DNA of 64,000 nt from Lepidodermella squamata (GCA_047495785.1 JBLDXI010000033.1:1984001-2048000), one strand, 5' to 3'. Counted from the stretch's first letter, positions 12,441-22,514 are shown. The notes: a model not told the origin generated them from the sequence alone. A program made the numbers and translations.

Positions 12441-14117
12441 TCACACACGCAAAGTCTTCAAAGGATCGACGTCTTTCTTTGCTTTCTTCCCAGCCAGTCG
12501 CTTAGCCTTGAGATTTTGACGACGCTTCGAGGGAATCAACACTGGCCCATCGGTGCCTTTCGAAGCAACGTGGACATGTTTGACAGTTTTGAACGCGCCA
12601 ACTCGCTTGACAGTTTTCGGAACAATATAATCTGGAACCGCTTTGATATTTCCGCTGTTCTTAGCGTCAAAAAGCGACTTGTCATGCTGCAGCATAGCCA
12701 AATCTTTCGGGTTAGCCGCGAAGTGACGCTTTAGCTTTTCAGAATTGAGCAACTCGCGCTTTATTTCCTTGAGACGAGCTTCCCTGATAGCACTTCGTGT
12801 CGCAGCTTGCACAGCATCTTTAACTCGATAGCGGAATCCATCAAGCTCTTCCATGCGAAGTTGATAATTTTTTATTGGAACGCCGCACTCCTTCTGAACT
12901 GAGCCAAAAAGTTCAAGATCACGTCCGCTAACAAATGATAAAGCTGTTCCAGAATTAACTCCACGCGCCGTTCGCCCAACGCGGTGAATGTATTGCTTTA
13001 TAGAAGTCGGGAAGTCGAAGTTTACAACATTAGCGACAGCATCGAAATCGATGCCTCGGGCAATGGAGAAATCTGACTGTAACGTCGATGATTTCTTGTC
13101 GCTGCTGCCAACTTGTTTTTTACCACTTTCATCATCCACATTTGGTGTCATATCACAGGCAATAATTCTATCCATACGGCCAGAATTAAACAAATCCAGG
13201 GCGTGGATACGGACACTTGCTGGTAGCTGAGGATTCAATATTGCAGTGGGAAGGCCAAACTGTTCAAGAACTATGCGTAAACGGTATGCTCGGTCAACAT
13301 TATTGATAAAAATTAAAGTACGCCCGCGCAGAAGATGCAACTTCAACAAAGAGACCAGTACCACGAATTTATCTACATCTTCGTTGCAAGTAACTTTATA
13401 ATGCTCCAGCTGATCCGGCGGAGGTAAAACAGCCGAACTGCCGTCCAAGTCATCCTTTTGTTTAACAGTGACAGGGTTCTTCAGGTACAAGGTTTTCAGC
13501 TCGGCCATTTCAGAGGTAATGGTTGCAGAAGTTACAAACGCCTGATAAGTCGATGGCAGATGACCAACAATAGAGCGCATCTCTTCCGAGTAGCCGAAAG
13601 AAAGCAGCAAATCAGCCTCGTCAATCACAAATCCAAGCAAAGATTCCTTGACGCTGAAAGATGACGCCGCTAAATGCGCTAGGATACGGCTTGGTGTTCC
13701 AATAACAATATCTGGATTTGCTGCCAAATATGTTTTTTGAACTGGCAAGGGCACGGTTGGAGACACATCAATATATGTTATTGATTCTCGGCAGCTGGCA
13801 CATAAAGCTTCAATATTGACAGATATTTGATTGCACAGCTCTTTACTAGGCGCAAGGATTAGCAGTTTTACAGACGCCGCATCGACTTTCGCTTTTTGCT
13901 TTGCATTAATGATAATGTTAAGAAAAGGTAGCAAGTATGAGCCTGTTTTTCCAGATCCGGTGCGAGCCTGGGCAACAACGTCTTTACCAGCTAACACTAA
14001 CGGAATAGCTTTTTCTTGAATGAAAGTAGGCTTGGGCCATCCAAGCTTAGCTACATCTTTTAACAAACGCTCATCAAGACCAAATCGATCAAAAGACATA
14101 TCTAGAAATAAAAACAT
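12441..14117 (-). CDS. DDX56: DDX56-type DEAD-box RNA helicase (ribosome biogenesis)
   Basis: Nucleolar ATP-dependent RNA helicase of the DDX56/Dbp9 family, which acts in 60S subunit assembly. Uninterrupted frame of 558 codons; the second Met (14099, MSFDRFGLDERLL) aligns best with the family and may be the true start. Helicase motifs in order: GWPKPTFIQEKAIPLVL (Q motif), ARTGSGKTGSYLLPFL (I), TPSRIL (Ib), VIDEADLLLSFGY (II, DEAD), SATI (III, Ser-Ala-Thr), LIFINNVDRAYRLR (IV), SIARGIDFDAVANVVNFDFP (V) and YIHRVGRTARG (VI). The C-terminus has EGFRYRVKDA and IREARLKEIKRELLNSEKLK, typical of DDX56, and ends in a Lys-rich nucleolar-type tail. No intron, unlike almost all neighbours. Confidence 0.95.
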   Translation of the reverse strand: MFLFLDMSFDRFGLDERLLKDVAKLGWPKPTFIQEKAIPLVLAGKDVVAQARTGSGKTGSYLLPFLNIIINAKQKAKVDAASVKLLILAPSKELCNQISVNIEALCASCRESITYIDVSPTVPLPVQKTYLAANPDIVIGTPSRILAHLAASSFSVKESLLGFVIDEADLLLSFGYSEEMRSIVGHLPSTYQAFVTSATITSEMAELKTLYLKNPVTVKQKDDLDGSSAVLPPPDQLEHYKVTCNEDVDKFVVLVSLLKLHLLRGRTLIFINNVDRAYRLRIVLEQFGLPTAILNPQLPASVRIHALDLFNSGRMDRIIACDMTPNVDDESGKKQVGSSDKKSSTLQSDFSIARGIDFDAVANVVNFDFPTSIKQYIHRVGRTARGVNSGTALSFVSGRDLELFGSVQKECGVPIKNYQLRMEELDGFRYRVKDAVQAATRSAIREARLKEIKRELLNSEKLKRHFAANPKDLAMLQHDKSLFDAKNSGNIKAVPDYIVPKTVKRVGAFKTVKHVHVASKGTDGPVLIPSKRRQNLKAKRLAGKKAKKDVDPLKTLRV

Positions 14118-14934
14118 GAACGGAGTTGTTAAACGTGGTAACGTTATAAAACAAATGTTGCAATAATTGGAGAGTGGTGAAGAGCGACGTTAGAAAAAAC
14201 CAGTTGTAAGTTCTCTAGAACCAAATAGCTCCTTTCATGGGAGCCATTGCAAATCTCAACATTGCATTGCTAATTATTTCAGACCTGAAAGTAACTTCAA
14301 CCGTCAATCGTTATCTCAGTTTAGAAGTTTAGTCATTAAACAAACCCTTAGTTTTGGGGGTGAAGCTTGGTCTATAATAAAGTTTCAGCCTTCCGACACT
14401 CATCCCCAATCAAGCTTCGGGTCCATTACCATAAAAAAGAATACTCGAATGTTGTGATACGCGTCTCTAAGAGTAGCTCTATAGAATGAGAATGATTCCA
14501 CAAGAAAAGTGCTTCATTTCATGACTTTTACAGATAGCACAGCGGCGGTTTTACTTGTTACATACAGGTACAATTTTCATACTCTTATATGTAGGAGTAA
14601 AGTTGCCTGGCTGATGTTATTTTTAGAGTAGAATATTCTTTAAGCAGTGCTCTAGGACCAGTTTACTCTAGGAGACAGCTTTAGAAGTAACGCTACCTGA
14701 CTAAAAGTAGCAGTACAAGGTAAATAGCTAAATGCGGCTGATAGCTGAGTTTAGAACGGAAAATACTACCAGCTGAAGACAGGAAAAGACCATGAATGCT
14801 GACTAATACCAATCAATAATGCTGAAACATAATCCCAATATGGTTCTATTAGGATCCAGGTTCCAGGTTCCAGTCGAAGCCATCCGGCCGCCTTTGGCAG
14901 CAGCGAGAGGTGAGAACACGAAGCACGTGCCACC
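14118..14934. other. Intergenic region between DDX56 and the LINE
   Basis: About 0.8 kb upstream of DDX56 and beyond the 3' end of the retrotransposon. AT-rich, with no ORF above background and no recognisable repeat except the tetranucleotide tract at its right edge. Confidence 0.45.
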
Positions 14935-14935
14935 A

Positions 14936-14957
14936 TGGATGGATGGATGGATGGATG
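14936..14957. repeat. Tetranucleotide 3' tail of the LINE
   Basis: About five ATGG/GGAT units on the plus strand, (CATC)n in the sense of the LINE. The position right after the 3' UTR fits the microsatellite tail typical of CR1/L2-group elements. Confidence 0.7.
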
Positions 14958-15092
14958 TTAGACCCTGACACCATTTCTGGTGATTTAACAGGGCTTGGGA
15001 TGATAAGTTATGCCTGTCACCGATAATTCGATGTTAGGCGCAGAGATGGCACAATGTGATACAAAAATAAATTATAAAAATAGAGCTATGAT

Positions 15093-18000
15093 CTATTTGG
15101 TCCATTCAGACACCTGTTCGATGAAGAATTGCTGAAGGTAGGCGGCTTTGCGGCAGGCTTTCGAGCTAGTGAGCTTACGAATGAAGGGGTCGGTCTGTCT
15201 CCATGCCTTCGAGCCGCGGATGAGGAAAGTTCGATCTTGGGTGACACTGTCGGACTGCGTGGCCTTGAGGCTGCCGTTCGTTGAACTGCGGAGTCCGGGG
15301 TTCACCTCTGTTTTCGGCTTGAAGAGTTCGATTAGCTCAACTGGTGCTTCGCCATGGAGGCACTGGAAAACCAACTTAGTTTCGTGAACTTGTCTTCTTC
15401 CAGCGAGAGTGAGCCATTTCAGGTGGCAGCGTAGGTCGTCGACTGGGCACGAGTAGTCCTTCATCATTAGCGCTCGGATGGCGTTGTCTTGCGCTCGATC
15501 AAGGGTCTTCCTGGCAGCAGCAGAACCAGCACTGAGTATCACGTCACAATAGCTGAGTCGCGAGTTCACCAGGCTGTTGTAGATAGCTTTGCGACCGTCT
15601 AACGGGATACCGTTCTGGCCGGCTAGGCGTAGGGCGTATGATCCGCTGCGACACTTGGCGTGGACGAGCTGGGCGTGTTCCTCAAAATTGAGGCGGTTGT
15701 CGACTTGTACTCCGAGTAACTTAATCGATTGTTGAGGGTGAATGAGCGTTCCGTTCACATTGACTGGTAGGTTGACGTCGATTTTCGCGGTTTTCGGGCC
15801 GATGAACATTATTTGAGTCTTCGTTTCATTCAACTTTAGAGAGTTAACACTTAGCCAGTTTGCGACATGGGAGAGCTGTTTTTCGAGTATGGACTTCGCT
15901 TCGTCAATTGTTGACCCAATCGCATAGATCGTAGTGTCGTCAGCGTACATAACGGAGTAGCAGTTGGGATCGTTGATAGTTTCTGGCAGTTCGTTAACAT
16001 AGACGGTGAAGAGAAGAGGGCCAAGGACACTCCCTTGAGGGACACCGTATCTGATTGGCAATGACGACGAGGAGATGTTGCCGACCTTAACCTTCTGGTG
16101 ACGGTTAGACAGATAGTCCGTGAACAGGTTCAGGGCTACGGGCCCAAGACCAAACGAACGGAGAGATTCGATGACCCCAGCAGGGTCCAGCGAATCGAAC
16201 GCTTTTGATAGATCCAGGCTGGCAGTGGCGACGTACTTGTTTTGCGCTGCAGCTACGAGCCACTTCTCAGCGAGCGATACCAGACAGCCGCTTGTCGAGT
16301 GGTGTTTGCGAAAGCCGAACTGGTATTTTGACAGGTAGCTGTTCAGGTGAGGTTTCAGTTGTTCACCGAGGCAACGTTCGAATAGTTTTAGGCATCCAGG
16401 TAGGATCGAAATAGGACGGTAATTCTCAGGCAGCTGTTTCTCGCCAGACTTGTGAATCGGTGTTACGACGCTGGTTTTCCAGTCTTCGGGGAGTCTGTCA
16501 CCTGTGAGGATACTATTGAACAGGGAGACCAAGGCGGCGTTCATGGCCGGGCAGCTAATGCTGTCTCGTAGAACAAATTCAGGAATGCCATCGTTGCCAG
16601 CAGTCTTCTTGTTCGAAAGCTTCTTTGCACTTTCACTCAGATCTTTTTCCGTGATTTCGCGAAACTCGAAGGCCTGTTTGATACTAGATGCGCGGCGTTT
16701 CATATTAGGCGTTGGCAGCGATTTGGCAACTTTTTCTCCGACTGTACAAAAATAAGCGTTGAATTTATCAGCCATGGCAGTAGCTGTGTCGTCATCGATT
16801 TCTTCGTGTTTCTTTTTGTTCGGCATGAAGTCGTTCAGAATTTTCCAGACTTCTTTGGGGTCACCGCCGGCTTCGGTCAGTCGGTCTTCGTAGTGCTTGG
16901 ATTTCCAGTTTCTCGTCAATTTTTTCACTTTTGTTTTGATGGCCTTGAAGCGAGCCAGCGAGTCATCAGATTGGAACGTTAGATGATCTCGGTGAGCCTT
17001 GTTCTTTTCCTCGATGGCTAGTATTAGTTCGACGTCGAGTTTCTTCGATGTATTCAGTTCCAAGCGCTTTTTGGTAGTTTTTCCAGGCTTCACAGTGATA
17101 GTTGTAAAAGGAGCGATGATGTCGAGAACAGCGATAACGTGACCTTTGATCCTGGACCATTTGTCAGCGGAGGAAGAGTTCTCGGGGATAGGATCAGCCT
17201 CCAGGCGGCTATTGAGCATTGAGTTGAATAGTTCAGGCTTATAGCCTTTGAATTTGCGCACGTTTATCTTGTACGGTTTCTGAGCTTCTGCAGTAGTTCT
17301 CAGAAAACAGGCCGTGCCGTAGTGGTCGGAGAAACCGGGTAAGGTAGCTGTGCCCACGGCTTCATGTGACTTGCTAACCCAGATGTGGTCCAGACTCGAG
17401 TTCGAAATAGGCCGGGTGATTTTATAATCGTCAATTTGAACGAATTTGTGAACTTTCAAAATTCTGAATAGGTCTGTAGCAATCGATGGATTAGCGGTAT
17501 TGATGTTCGAGTCGCCATTGATGATGACGCGTGCGTTCTTCTTGTTTTTGAGGTTGATGGTTTCTAGCAGCGAGGAGATTTTATCTTCCCAGTTTGGATG
17601 ATCTGGCGGTCTGTAGATAGAGAAGATACGCTGGACCCCCGATTTGGTTCGGATATCGACCCAGATGTTCTCAATAGGTTGTTCCTTCGTGTGTTCAAGA
17701 ACGCCAGTTGCCGAGACAAAGATACCTTTCTTTACTAGAATTGCAACACCACCTCCGCCCTTCGTTCGCGGATTAGAGTAGATGGTGTAGTCCGGGAACA
17801 AGGTTCTTAGGTTGTCTTCTGGGTGATCCACAGCGAGTTTCGATTCGGAGAAGCAAATCACATCAGGTGTTCGAGGCGCAGTTTTATTGACAGTTAGTCC
17901 AACTTCAGTTGCTTTCCCAGTTAGACTATTTACATTGTAGTGTAGGATATACAGGTTGGCGTTGAGTTGTTCCAGCCTTTGTCGGACTTCTTCCACGCGA

Positions 18001-19616
18001 AGAGTGGGTGGAACAATAGTTGTTTTCGGTGCTGTGGGTGGGACGACAGTTGTTTTCGGTACAGCTGCGGCTTTACCTCGACGCTGTGTACATGGATGTT
18101 GGGAGGTGGTTGAACACTTAGGGCATGACCACCTAACGTTTTTCTTGCTAAAATGCTTCCAGCTTTTCTCGTCCAGTTGGGTGCAGGTGCGGTGCCACCA
18201 GAAGTCGCATTGCGTGCAGAGGATACAGTCGGAGCCGTCTGAGCAGTACTTCGAGCATGATGGGCAGTAGTCGTGACAGATAGGACAAAGCCAGTTTTCC
18301 ATGCAGTTAGCCGGAATGCAGGAGTCATGGCATTTGATATCGCAGTTTGAGCATTTCTTAAAGCGTTTTCCAACAGACTTCTTCAGGTCCTTACAGATCA
18401 GGCAGACTGTTTTCGCGGGGCCAGGATTCGACTCGATGTCCCCACATTTCAGCAGTTTTAGTCGGTCGAATGATGACTTGATGGTAGGAAGAGTGTGTTC
18501 GGCATGGATAACGTGAAGCTTTATGGAGTAGCGGGGCACATTAGAGCCAGCTATATCTTCGCGTCGAAAGGTGATGAGAAGAATTAGAGCCAACAACTGC
18601 TTCGGAAATCGGTGGTCAGCTTTGAGTAAGTTAAAAGCATGATCGACATGCAATAGTGCAGATTTAACAATAAACCCGGTGATAACAACAGTTGCGAGAA
18701 GTCCAAGAAGGTCCAGGCAGTGTTGAAACAGCGGGACATGGTTGCGTAAGACGTTGAGCGTAGATGAGCAGGTGTCGATACCTAGGGCTGCATGGTTCAG
18801 GACAGAAATTGCAATGATGCCAACCTTGAAGATCTTTACAGAGATAGGATAAGAGTTCTCAACCATACAAACATAATGCTGCCTTTTGTGTACAATCATA
18901 TAACACATCAAGCGAAATACAGAATAAGACAGGCAGAGACTGATGACAACTAGAACGAGCAGGGCCATGCTACTGACAATGAACAGACAAGAACAAATCA
19001 GTGCGAGGACCAAGGTAGCATGACTCAAGAGAACCGAGAGTTGTGCAAATCTGGTCAGAAATTTACAAAATAGATGCAGTCGTATACATGGGCCCCTGAG
19101 GGGGCTGAAAACGTTTTGACAAAGGCGTTCAGTGATGAGCTCATCAAGTATATTCATAGTAAAACTGAGGGATTTCTCTAGCGAGCGGAATACCGTTAGT
19201 AACCCATTTTTGCCTGTCAGGTGAGTGGCGATCGAGCATAGCCAATGTCCAGCACCGGGCCATGTCAACCCCAAACGCAAGACAAGCAGTCGTAGGTGTA
19301 AACGGTTTTCGAGTCGGGCGAGGTGAGATCTCAAACTGAAGTATCGTACAGCGAAGTGAAACAGGAAACGATCCCGAAAGCAACAGTACAATTTCAGAGG
19401 GAGGTAACAAGCAGCAGTCAGTAACATATACAAAGTGAGCCATAACAATGAACAGGCGCGGAAGATAAGAACTACAAGGAGATCATTGGATAGTAGGCAA
19501 GTGTACATAAAGAGGTCAAAAGGAGCAGTATTTACAATGTCCGCTGTTCGTAGTAAAAGCACCAGAAGCAGAAGGGCCGTCATACGAGAGAACCAGCACT
19601 GCAAAGAGATGTTCAT
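15093..19616 (-). CDS. LINE polyprotein: membrane-like N-terminus, 2A, zinc fingers, endonuclease, reverse transcriptase
   Basis: 1507 residues from an ATG at 19616. Approximate order: residues 1-380 are Leu/Cys-rich with several hydrophobic stretches (TALLLLVLLL, LLSNDLLVVLIF, HATLVLALICSCLFIVSSMALLVLVVISLCL, LLALILLITF). Residues 386-400 are the 2A motif LKLLKCGDIESNPGP. Residues 405-501 hold two PHD/RING-type Cys-His clusters (CLICKD, CDIKCHDSC, WLCPICHD, CTQCDFWWH, WSCPKC). Residues 550-770 are the exonuclease-endonuclease-phosphatase domain (NVNSLTG, SESKL, IYRPPD, INGDSN, LDHIWVS, GFSDHYG). Residues 1000-1310 are reverse transcriptase (KTAGNDGIP, ENYRPISIL, FGFRKHHST, SLDLSKAFDSLD, GVPQGSVLGPLLF, MYADDTTIY, KLLGV). 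The C-terminus continues about 190 residues with an X-domain-like region (KLVFQCLHG). By 2A action, translation should yield a ~399-residue hydrophobic product and a ~1108-residue enzymatic product. Confidence 0.93.
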   Translation of the reverse strand: MNISLQCWFSRMTALLLLVLLLRTADIVNTAPFDLFMYTCLLSNDLLVVLIFRACSLLWLTLYMLLTAACYLPLKLYCCFRDRFLFHFAVRYFSLRSHLARLENRLHLRLLVLRLGLTWPGAGHWLCSIATHLTGKNGLLTVFRSLEKSLSFTMNILDELITERLCQNVFSPLRGPCIRLHLFCKFLTRFAQLSVLLSHATLVLALICSCLFIVSSMALLVLVVISLCLSYSVFRLMCYMIVHKRQHYVCMVENSYPISVKIFKVGIIAISVLNHAALGIDTCSSTLNVLRNHVPLFQHCLDLLGLLATVVITGFIVKSALLHVDHAFNLLKADHRFPKQLLALILLITFRREDIAGSNVPRYSIKLHVIHAEHTLPTIKSSFDRLKLLKCGDIESNPGPAKTVCLICKDLKKSVGKRFKKCSNCDIKCHDSCIPANCMENWLCPICHDYCPSCSKYCSDGSDCILCTQCDFWWHRTCTQLDEKSWKHFSKKNVRWSCPKCSTTSQHPCTQRRGKAAAVPKTTVVPPTAPKTTIVPPTLRVEEVRQRLEQLNANLYILHYNVNSLTGKATEVGLTVNKTAPRTPDVICFSESKLAVDHPEDNLRTLFPDYTIYSNPRTKGGGGVAILVKKGIFVSATGVLEHTKEQPIENIWVDIRTKSGVQRIFSIYRPPDHPNWEDKISSLLETINLKNKKNARVIINGDSNINTANPSIATDLFRILKVHKFVQIDDYKITRPISNSSLDHIWVSKSHEAVGTATLPGFSDHYGTACFLRTTAEAQKPYKINVRKFKGYKPELFNSMLNSRLEADPIPENSSSADKWSRIKGHVIAVLDIIAPFTTITVKPGKTTKKRLELNTSKKLDVELILAIEEKNKAHRDHLTFQSDDSLARFKAIKTKVKKLTRNWKSKHYEDRLTEAGGDPKEVWKILNDFMPNKKKHEEIDDDTATAMADKFNAYFCTVGEKVAKSLPTPNMKRRASSIKQAFEFREITEKDLSESAKKLSNKKTAGNDGIPEFVLRDSISCPAMNAALVSLFNSILTGDRLPEDWKTSVVTPIHKSGEKQLPENYRPISILPGCLKLFERCLGEQLKPHLNSYLSKYQFGFRKHHSTSGCLVSLAEKWLVAAAQNKYVATASLDLSKAFDSLDPAGVIESLRSFGLGPVALNLFTDYLSNRHQKVKVGNISSSSLPIRYGVPQGSVLGPLLFTVYVNELPETINDPNCYSVMYADDTTIYAIGSTIDEAKSILEKQLSHVANWLSVNSLKLNETKTQIMFIGPKTAKIDVNLPVNVNGTLIHPQQSIKLLGVQVDNRLNFEEHAQLVHAKCRSGSYALRLAGQNGIPLDGRKAIYNSLVNSRLSYCDVILSAGSAAARKTLDRAQDNAIRALMMKDYSCPVDDLRCHLKWLTLAGRRQVHETKLVFQCLHGEAPVELIELFKPKTEVNPGLRSSTNGSLKATQSDSVTQDRTFLIRGSKAWRQTDPFIRKLTSSKACRKAAYLQQFFIEQVSEWTK
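18417..18461 (-). other. 2A ribosome-skipping motif inside the LINE ORF
   Basis: The ORF reads LKLLKCGDIESNPGP, matching the 2A consensus D-(V/I)-E-x-N-P-G-P with the usual Leu/Lys-rich helix before it. Skipping is expected between Gly399 and Pro400. It falls exactly between the hydrophobic N-terminal section and the zinc-finger/endonuclease/RT section. 2A sequences are known in some trypanosome and CR1-type animal LINEs. Confidence 0.88.
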
Positions 19617-19858
19617 GCAGTCGGGTTTATCCTGTGAGGGATAAGGACCAAACGCAGCGACCCGCCAAAACGCATAAATTCAAATTTTATGAAAATAATT
19701 CTAATATATAAGGGTTTTATCAAAAAGCAATTAATTTGTTTGGATTCACAATCTCTTTCCTTGACATATTTTTGGCGCTAACATTTTGAAATGAAATGAC
19801 TCACGATTGCATCGCAAAGTCGGAATCGATGCCTGCGTTTAGTCGTAGCTGATGAATA

Positions 19859-21280
19859 ATGAAAGCCAATAGAAAAGCGGATGAATATTACTTTGATGTT
19901 GAGAAGAACCGATATTTCAAGATATTGCCAAGCCACGAGTGTCAGCATGAATCATCATTCCTGACATCCAGTAAAGCACTTGAATTGAACAGCCGGAAAT
20001 ATTGGTTGTCCTCGTATCAACGTTCGACTGGCCACATTTCTGCCATCCCACAGCTTTGTACTCGGAGGCTAATATTTGGTAATAGGTCGCACGAGGCTGC
20101 TTTGCGGCGATATGCCGTATCACGACTGTCGTCATCATCGAATAGCCAGATGCTGGTTTCTTCGAGGATACCTCTCTCGTCAGTCGAATTCATATTAATG
20201 CCGCCGAATAGACTTCTGGAACCTATTACAATATCTATTTCCGATCAATCTGAGATAACGTTACGATTTTTGAAATTAACTGAAGATTCTCATTCGTCTT
20301 ATGTATCGAGAGAAAGCAGAAATACTGTTTTCAGGCTCCATCAATGCCATCCTTCTGCGAAGTTGTATGGTGATATTATTGATCCATGCGTTGTCGAGAA
20401 TCCCTACCGTGTAATATTTGGCACAATGTCTGGTATGGGATTAACCAACTCATCAATTGTTTTACATGATATTGAGCATGGTTATGATGAGGTGAGCTAT
20501 CGGACCCTGGAAATTGCGTCTTCCTAAAAGCTATGAATATTTTCTTTTTCAACATAGACATTATCATTTGGTTCGAGAGAAATATGGTCCTGCGCATGGA
20601 ATGAATCTCACAAGAGACTTGCTATTGGCAGCCATCGCAACGCTTACTGCCTCGACCCTGAAACGCGAGCTGTTCAAACGTTGTTTACCGAGGGAGCAGA
20701 CGTGCTATCTCAAGCTTTCGGCATTGCTTCAACAAACGCTCATCAGGTTTTATTCAATGGCTGCCGAAATAAGAAAGTTATAGCCAATGATTTACGCGAC
20801 GCTTCAAAGGCGATTAAAGTTATCGATAGTTGCAAGTTTTATACTGCATCTATTAATTCGATATTATGTTCACCCTTGGATGATCACGTGTTGTACGTTG
20901 CTGACAGGAGTGGAAATGTAAGTCAACATTTTTTCTGTATTCCATGATAGCATTGTTTATAAAACTGTTAGGTGCTATCATGGGATTTAAGAATGCCAAC
21001 TGAACCCATGTCGAGATTCAGCGAAACTGATCGCTTGCCTCATGTCATCGGTGGGAAATTCAACTTGGATCATTCAGGGCACTATTTATATAATATTGGC
21101 CCGGACAAAGTGATCAGAATATGGAATGCAAGAAATGCCGACCTCGAGGCAATCATCTTAGGACCATCTTCAAAATTGACCAGCGCTGTTTTGGTCACAA
21201 ATATGAATCTTCCATCTCGATATTTAATTTGCCCTTTTATCATAATGGCGACCTCAGCTGGACTTGCGATTGTATGTTGA
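19859..21280 (+). CDS. DCAF4: DCAF4-like WD-repeat protein (CUL4-DDB1 substrate receptor)
   Basis: Probable DDB1- and CUL4-associated factor 4, which presents substrates to the CRL4 ubiquitin ligase. Three exons in phase: 19859-20491, 20558-20917 and 20972-21280, about 417 residues. The diagnostic start is YYFDVEKNRYFKILPSHE at residues 10-27. WD-type blades follow: GSREIWSCAWNESHKRLAIGS, VLFNGCRNKKVIANDLRD, INSILCSPLDDHVLYVADRSGNVLSWDLR and LDHSGHYLYNIGPDKVIRIWNAR. The WD core is divergent and short compared with vertebrate DCAF4, and the end (FIIMATSAGLAIV) reaches a stop at 21280. ERI1 starts 103 bp downstream on the same strand. Confidence 0.82.
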
Positions 21281-21383
21281 AATACAGCGGCAGTATCCTA
21301 CAATTTTGACGGACTATTTGTCGTTGACATTTTATCCAATAATCATCTCGTTTTCGATAGAATTGTATTTAAAATTAATTTCT
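21281..21383 (+). promoter_or_regulatory. Intercistronic gap DCAF4 > ERI1 with acceptor-like AG
   Basis: Only 103 bp separate the DCAF4 stop from the ERI1 ATG. A stretch ending TCTCGTTTTCGATAG lies about 25 nt before the ATG and resembles the cis-splice acceptors used in this window. Consistent with trans-splicing of a downstream cistron; a compact promoter cannot be excluded. Confidence 0.35.
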
Positions 21384-22514
21384 ATGGATCACTACTTGAA
21401 CACCGATCCACTCAAGTTGATTCATACTCACAAACTGAGCTACATCAATGGCATCATCAAACGATTAAAAGCCGACCAACTGCGGCATTGGTTGCAAGTT
21501 CATGGCCAGAACTATCAAGGTCACAAAGACGTCATAACTAAGAGATTGAGGGCCCTGGTTAAGCGTGAGGCAGATAATTTGAGGAGTCCTCAAAAGTCCA
21601 AGCAACCCTCAGCAGATGGTGAAACTCGTTATTATTTTGTCATGGACATTGAAGCGACTTGCGAGGAACCTTTGCCTCCTGAATATCCTCACGAAGTCAT
21701 TGAGCTACCGATCGTGGTTGTCGACGCGCAGTCCCGAACCATTGTAAGAATCTTTTCTTATCCGTTAGATTTTTTGAACATCCAAGCAAATTTAGGTTGC
21801 TGAATTTCGTGAAATTGTTCGCCCTATTCTAAACCCTATGTTAAGCGATTTTTGCGTCGAGCTGACTGGTATCACTCAATCTGACGTCGATAAGGCTGAT
21901 GTTTATGCAGATGTGTTCCCGCGTCTGCTTGATTTTTTGAAACCTTTTTTGGAGTCTAAATGCATACTGGTGACGGATTCGCCGTACGACGTCTACAGAT
22001 TTTTGATGCCGGCTTGTCAACTTCACGGGTTGAAATTTCCAGATTGGGGCAAGAGTTGGATAAATTTGCGAAAGGTTTCAGAATCTTTGGCCAATTTTTG
22101 CTAGTATTTCATTTATTCATCTCGCAGGTATTTTCCTATTACTACAAAACGGAGCGCATGAATCTCGCCGGAATGCTATCTCATCTGGGTTCGTTTGAAA
22201 AGGCTATAAAAGAGGTTTTATTCTTGCAACATATTTCAGGCATGGATTTCGACGGAAGACCTCATTGCGGATTAGATGACGCTCGAAACATCGCGAGAAT
22301 ACTGCTTGTATTGCTCAACGATGGCTGTGTTCCTATGCCGAATGAAGGCCTTAATAAGGTTGCGCACGGCACCCTTTCCTCTATTGCTAACAACCGAAAT
22401 TCGCAGAAGAGTTCATCGCCTGAATCAAAGCAGCCTATACTCGATAGAGCCGAGTCAAAAGAGACCATTCGGCTTCAAAAACTGGAGCTTTCAATGTTAA
22501 ATATGAAAGTCTGA
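21384..22514 (+). CDS. ERI1: ERI1 / 3'hExo 3'-5' exoribonuclease
   Basis: DEDDh exoribonuclease that trims histone mRNA stem-loops, 5.8S rRNA ends and small RNAs. Exons in phase: 21384-21743, 21796-22074, 22128-22188 and 22240-22514, about 324 residues. An N-terminal SAP domain (residues about 25-65: LKADQLRHWLQVHGQNYQGHK) precedes the nuclease. YYFVMDIEATCEE supplies the first two acidic ligands, TDSPYDVYRFL the third, and GRPHCGLDDARNIARI the catalytic His and last Asp. CQLHGLKFPDWGKSWINLRK is also typical of the family. The ATG at 21384 is used because it opens directly into the SAP region. The third intron is 51 nt, a multiple of three without a stop, so retention would insert 17 residues before the catalytic His. 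Confidence 0.93.

Larger units (their letters stand above)
14935..19650 (-). mobile_element. Full-length non-LTR retrotransposon, Jockey/CR1-like, with 2A motif
   Basis: A complete LINE on the minus strand. It has a short 5' leader (about 19617-19650), a single 1507-codon ORF, a 3' UTR of about 135 nt and a 3' tail of (CATC)n at about 14936-14957 instead of poly(A). Apurinic-type endonuclease plus reverse transcriptase and a microsatellite tail place it in the Jockey superfamily (CR1/L2 side). All catalytic motifs are intact and there is no stop or frameshift, so insertion was probably recent and the copy may be competent. I could not define target-site duplications. It lies between DDX56 and DCAF4 without breaking either. 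Confidence 0.93.

Noticed and set aside
15148-19443. Many plus- and minus-strand frames inside the LINE
   Set aside because: All are shadows of the 1507-codon ORF in other frames.
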